64,000 bases of DNA from assembly GCA_949287815.1 (NCBI GenBank), contig CASEHS010000001.1:1-64000 (forward strand), in the 5' to 3' direction. Each line of letters begins with the position of its first letter. Positions within the stretch are counted from its first letter, which is position 1. Source of the stretch: an uncultured Bacillota bacterium. GTDB taxonomy: Bacteria; Bacillota; Clostridia; Christensenellales; Borkfalkiaceae. The notes under the pieces are model-generated. The model was given only the letters and a program-made list of their open reading frames with translations, made no database searches and was not told the origin of the DNA. Shown here piece by piece: positions 60,708 through 64,000 of the stretch. The position numbers were made by a program, and so were the translations under genes.

Positions 60708-62999
60708 TTATTTTTCCGATTCTTGCTCCGCCGCAAAATCGCAGGCAGAACATCTGATGGTTTTTCCTTTCTTTACAAGATACTTTCCGCAATTCGGGCA
60801 TTTTTCTCCCGTGGGGAAGTCCCAACTCATGAATTTACATTCGGGGAATTTGGAGCATCTGTAATAAATTTTGCCGCCCTTGCTCTTCAAGCGTTCCGCG
60901 GGCGCGCCGCACACAGGGCATTTGCCCGCAAGATCGGCGATCCGTTTATTCGTTCCGCATTTGGGGCAACTCAGGTATTTACCGTATTTTCCCGTACGGT
61001 AGATCATAGGCTGACCGCATTTTTCGCACAATTCTTCCGAAACTTCGCTTTCAAAGGGAAGAACGGTGGAACATTCGGGATAATTGGGGCAAGCGAGAAA
61101 TTTTCCGAACTTGCCGCTCTTTACGACCATATTCGCGCCGCATTTAGGGCATTTCGTAGCGGAGATCTCCGCGCCTTCACTGCGGATATTCGAACACTGC
61201 GGATAATTGGAGCAGGCGAGATATTTTCCGTATCTGCCGCTCTTTCTGATCATAGGATGACCGCATTTTTCACAAACGATATCTGTAAGTTCATCCCCGT
61301 CGTTGGCGGCGAACACAAGTTTTTCCGCAAAAGGCGGATAAAAATCGGCTATGATCTTATGCCAGTCCGTACCGCCCTCTTCGATATCGTCGAGCCTATC
61401 CTCCATTTTTGCCGTAAAACCTACGTCCATAATATCCGTAAAGTATTTGACTAAAAGATCGGTGATCTGATAGGCAACTTCCGTGGGTACCATATATTTT
61501 CCGTCTTTGGAAACATACTTGCGCTTGTTCAGAACGGAAATAATGGACGCATACGTCGAAGGTCTGCCGATCCCCTTTTCCTCCATCGCCTTTACGAGGG
61601 AGGCATCTGTATACCTCTGCGGCGGCTTGGAGAATTTCTGTTCGGCAAGCATACGGATAAGATCGGGAGAATCGCCCGTTTTGAGATCGGGAAGAAGTTT
61701 TGCGTTTTCGTTCTCGTCGTTTTCCGTTTCCTTCTTTACTTCCTGATAAACGGCGGTAAAGCCCGCAAATTTAAGCGTTCTGCCCGTTGCGCGGAACGTA
61801 TAATCCCCGTTTTCTAAACGGATCTGTACGCTGTTGTACTGCGCCTCGCTCATCTGAGAAGCCAAAAATCTCTCATAAATGAGTTTATATACGTTATAAT
61901 GCTTTTTATCGAGCGAATTTTTCAGGCTCTCGGGCGTACGGGAAAGATCGATCGGACGGATACATTCGTGCGCGTCCTGCGCGTCCTTTTTGGATTTATA
62001 AACATTCGGCTTTTCTGGAACATACTCTTTACCGTACTTTTCCGAAATAAAGTCCAGAGCCTTTGCCTGTGCTTCCGCGGATACACGAACGGAGTCGGTA
62101 CGGATATAGGTAACGAGCGCGATATGTCCCTCTTCGCGGGTATCCATACCTTCATAGAGGTGCTGCGCAACGAGCATGACTTCAGGAGAAGTCATACCGA
62201 ATTTATTGGAAGCGTCCTGTTGCAGAGTACTCGTCGTAAACGGCGCGGGCGCGTGAGATTTTGCAAGAGATTTTTTAACGTCGGAAACGGTAAAAGGTCT
62301 GTTTTCCGTTTCTTTGACGACGGCATCCGCTTCTTCTTTTACTGCGGGCTTATATTTTTTTCCGTTCTTTTCAATAAGAGCCGCTTTGAACGGCGAAAAA
62401 GCCTTTTCTTTGTCCTGTAATTCCGCACTGACGTTCCACGATTCCACAGGCACGAACGCCTGAATTTCCCGTTCGCGGTCAACGATCAGCCGAAGTGCGA
62501 CCGACTGCACACGGCCCGCGGAAAGCCCCGTCTGAATACGCTTACAGAGAAGCGGAGAAAGTTTATAACCTACGAGCCTGTCAAGGACTCGGCGCGCCTG
62601 CTGCGCATCTACGAGGTTTTCGTCGATCTTTCTGGGATTTTGTAAAGCCTTGGTAACCGCAGCAGGAGAAATTTCGTTAAATTCAATACGGTAATTTCCG
62701 TCTTTGAGTTTGAGTTCGTTTTTTAAATGCCAACTGATGGCTTCACCTTCGCGGTCCGGGTCGGTTGCAAGATAAACATTTTCGGCTTTAGACGCTTCGC
62801 TCGCAAGGCGGCGAATGACCGCTTCTTTATCCTTGGGAACGATATAAGTCGGCTTGAATCCGTGCTCTATATCCACTCCGAGCCTTTTTTCGGGAAGATC
62901 GCAAACGTGTCCGCCCGACGCGTCGACTTTATATTTCCCTTTCAGATATTTTGAAATTGTCTTCGCCTTGGAAGGCGATTCCACTATGATCAGATCCAT
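60708..62999 (-). CDS. topA: DNA topoisomerase I
   Basis: Type IA enzyme relaxing negative supercoils, 763 residues. TOPRIM start DLIIVESPSKAKTI, ATDPDREGEAISWHL, and the nucleophilic tyrosine in ALVTYIRTDSVRVSAEA. The C-terminus has four zinc-ribbon (Topo C4) modules from residue 590: CEKCGHPMIRKSGRYG, CPKCGANMVVKSGKFG, CEKCGQPMIYRTGKYG, then CPKC/CPVCGAPAERLKSKGG. GG-rich site upstream. It follows dprA by 61 bp. Confidence 0.96.
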   Translation of the reverse strand: MDLIIVESPSKAKTISKYLKGKYKVDASGGHVCDLPEKRLGVDIEHGFKPTYIVPKDKEAVIRRLASEASKAENVYLATDPDREGEAISWHLKNELKLKDGNYRIEFNEISPAAVTKALQNPRKIDENLVDAQQARRVLDRLVGYKLSPLLCKRIQTGLSAGRVQSVALRLIVDREREIQAFVPVESWNVSAELQDKEKAFSPFKAALIEKNGKKYKPAVKEEADAVVKETENRPFTVSDVKKSLAKSHAPAPFTTSTLQQDASNKFGMTSPEVMLVAQHLYEGMDTREEGHIALVTYIRTDSVRVSAEAQAKALDFISEKYGKEYVPEKPNVYKSKKDAQDAHECIRPIDLSRTPESLKNSLDKKHYNVYKLIYERFLASQMSEAQYNSVQIRLENGDYTFRATGRTLKFAGFTAVYQEVKKETENDENENAKLLPDLKTGDSPDLIRMLAEQKFSKPPQRYTDASLVKAMEEKGIGRPSTYASIISVLNKRKYVSKDGKYMVPTEVAYQITDLLVKYFTDIMDVGFTAKMEDRLDDIEEGGTDWHKIIADFYPPFAEKLVFAANDGDELTDIVCEKCGHPMIRKSGRYGKYLACSNYPQCSNIRSEGAEISATKCPKCGANMVVKSGKFGKFLACPNYPECSTVLPFESEVSEELCEKCGQPMIYRTGKYGKYLSCPKCGTNKRIADLAGKCPVCGAPAERLKSKGGKIYYRCSKFPECKFMSWDFPTGEKCPNCGKYLVKKGKTIRCSACDFAAEQESEK

Positions 63000-63060
63000 A
63001 AATTCCTCGCAAACTCAGCCAATTTCTTATCGCACAACTTACATCTGCGCGCCACCTTTC

Positions 63061-64000
63061 CTATTTCTCACTGCTAAAAACTACCGCACAGTAACGGTTA
63101 CCGCCACAGCGTACGATGAGTTTTTTGATTTCCAAAAGAGTGAGAACAGGCATCAGTTCATAGGAAACGATACCCGTCTTTTCAGAAATTTCCGAAAGGT
63201 GTTTTTCACCTTCCCGCAAACATAAATAAACAGCTTTTTCCGCCGCGGACAAGGTAATTTCTTCCTTTTCGGTCAAGTTTATACCAAAAGCGGAGGTAAT
63301 GTCAACTAAATTATCCGTCAATTTTGCGTATTCTTTGATTATCGCATTGCAACCTTCTCCCGAAACTATGCCCGGTGTGTAAGGAAAAGCGAATACATCG
63401 CGCCCGTATTCGTAGGCATATTTTGCCGTAATTTTCGTGCCGCTCTTTGTTCCGCCCGAAACGACGAAAACACCTTCCGAAAGCCCTGCTATGATGCGGT
63501 TGCGAAAGGGAAACATATGCTTCTGCGGTGACGCAGAAGGGATATACTCACTGATCGCCAATCCTTTTTCGGTTATTTTTTCCAAAAGATGGCGATTACA
63601 TTCAGGGTATACGAAATCGAACCCGTAAGCGAGTACGGAAATCAATTTTCCGCTTTCCAGTCCGCCCTTTATTGCCGCGGTGTCACCGCCGTCCGCAAGA
63701 CCCGTTACGATCGTAAAATACTCGGCAAGATCGGAAGCATACTTTTCCGTAAGTTTGAGAATCTGCGGCAAAGTTCTTCTCGACCCTACGACCGCAAATT
63801 TTCTGTCCCTGAGAAGAGAAATGTTTCCTCTGCAATAAAGCACAAACGGCGGATTGGGGATTTCTGAAAGAAGTTCGGGATAATCTTCGGAAAACACCGT
63901 GACGCACCCGATCTTCTTCTTTTCGTAAGACGAGAAAATCTCTTCGGAGTTTTTCTCTTTGAAAACTTCTTTTAATCTTTCCGATTCCTTTTCTCCGACA
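63061..64000 (-). CDS. dprA: DNA-processing protein DprA (5' end outside window)
   Basis: The frame stays open to the right edge; the GTG at 63897 is internal. Visible residues begin GEKESERLKEVFKEK, then FSEDYPELLSEIPNPPFVLY, VVGSRRTLPQILKL, VTGLADGGDTAAIKGGLES, MFPFRNRIIAGLSEGVFVV, the Rossmann DprA core. A C-terminal winged-helix region ends the protein (LSAAEKAVYLCLREGEKHLS, ISEKTGIVSYELMPVLTLLE). DprA loads RecA on incoming DNA; in many Clostridia it is retained without full competence. Confidence 0.93.
   Translation of the reverse strand, partial: VGEKESERLKEVFKEKNSEEIFSSYEKKKIGCVTVFSEDYPELLSEIPNPPFVLYCRGNISLLRDRKFAVVGSRRTLPQILKLTEKYASDLAEYFTIVTGLADGGDTAAIKGGLESGKLISVLAYGFDFVYPECNRHLLEKITEKGLAISEYIPSASPQKHMFPFRNRIIAGLSEGVFVVSGGTKSGTKITAKYAYEYGRDVFAFPYTPGIVSGEGCNAIIKEYAKLTDNLVDITSAFGINLTEKEEITLSAAEKAVYLCLREGEKHLSEISEKTGIVSYELMPVLTLLEIKKLIVRCGGNRYCAVVFSSEK

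Noticed and set aside
1..64000. tRNA, rRNA or CRISPR loci
   Set aside because: No T-loop signatures, rRNA blocks or spaced direct repeats were recognised by eye on either strand; a covariance-model search was not possible.

Overview
The window looks like chromosome of an anaerobic, low-to-mid GC member of the Clostridia (Firmicutes). The grounds are an electron-bifurcating-type [FeFe] hydrogenase operon, strong GGAGG ribosome-binding sites, frequent TTG/GTG starts, a PadR-HAAS-DUF4097 operon, an FMN riboswitch, a CIRCE element, and a dprA-topA-trmFO-hslV-hslU order like that of Bacillus. Most genes lie on the minus strand. No rRNA, tRNA, CRISPR or prophage was seen. The only mobile element is one IS200-type insertion. 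Placement below class level (for example an uncultured gut lineage) would be inference only.

Layout. 1-5 kb: end of a BspA-like leucine-rich-repeat surface protein, a nucleoside-salvage pair (deoA-type phosphorylase and deoC), and a NadD-YqeK fusion with rsfS. 5-10 kb: a membrane protein, the IS200 element, and the operon nth-obg-yhbY-PHP whose first gene appears leaderless. 10-18 kb: DUF3343 protein divergent from a cysteine desulfurase, two small unknown proteins, an S41 protease, cytidine deaminase, malic enzyme with its PucR/CdaR-like regulator, and a large unknown membrane protein. 18-27 kb: PadR-HAAS-DUF4097 and MarR-MATE operons, each with a dyad operator over the -10 box, then an operon with two acyltransferases of the HxxxDG superfamily, a membrane protein and a methyltransferase. 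27-34 kb: the five-gene hydrogenase operon and divergent citrate synthase. 34-44 kb: HAD phosphatase, an odd dehydrogenase-like protein, hisC, a second hydrogenase-like cluster (DRTGG, ATPase, [FeFe]-hydrogenase-like, DRTGG, PHP), an ArsP-2-type metal permease, an MsmX-type ABC ATPase with a long tail, and argF. 44-64 kb: a decayed lipoprotein gene, icd, tsaE-tsaB-rimI-hydrolase-murF-ddl, riboswitch-controlled ribU, glyA, and the stress/translation operon trmFO-hslV-hslU-hisS-rseC-trxA under a consensus promoter plus CIRCE, followed upstream by topA and dprA.

How the genes fit together. Citrate synthase, isocitrate dehydrogenase and malic enzyme suggest a partial oxidative TCA branch for 2-oxoglutarate and pyruvate/NAD(P)H. 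The NuoE/NuoF/HydA proteins would dispose of reductant as H2. The second hydrogenase-like cluster lacks the usual catalytic context and looks like a redox-sensing or signalling cassette. It is the best candidate here for a poorly described system, together with the two-acyltransferase operon and the CIRCE-governed trmFO-hslVU operon.

Promoters are unusually readable. At least a dozen sites match TTGNNN-N17-TANNNT exactly spaced, including three perfect or near-perfect consensus copies. Functions are assigned from motifs and gene order only; no database search was possible.
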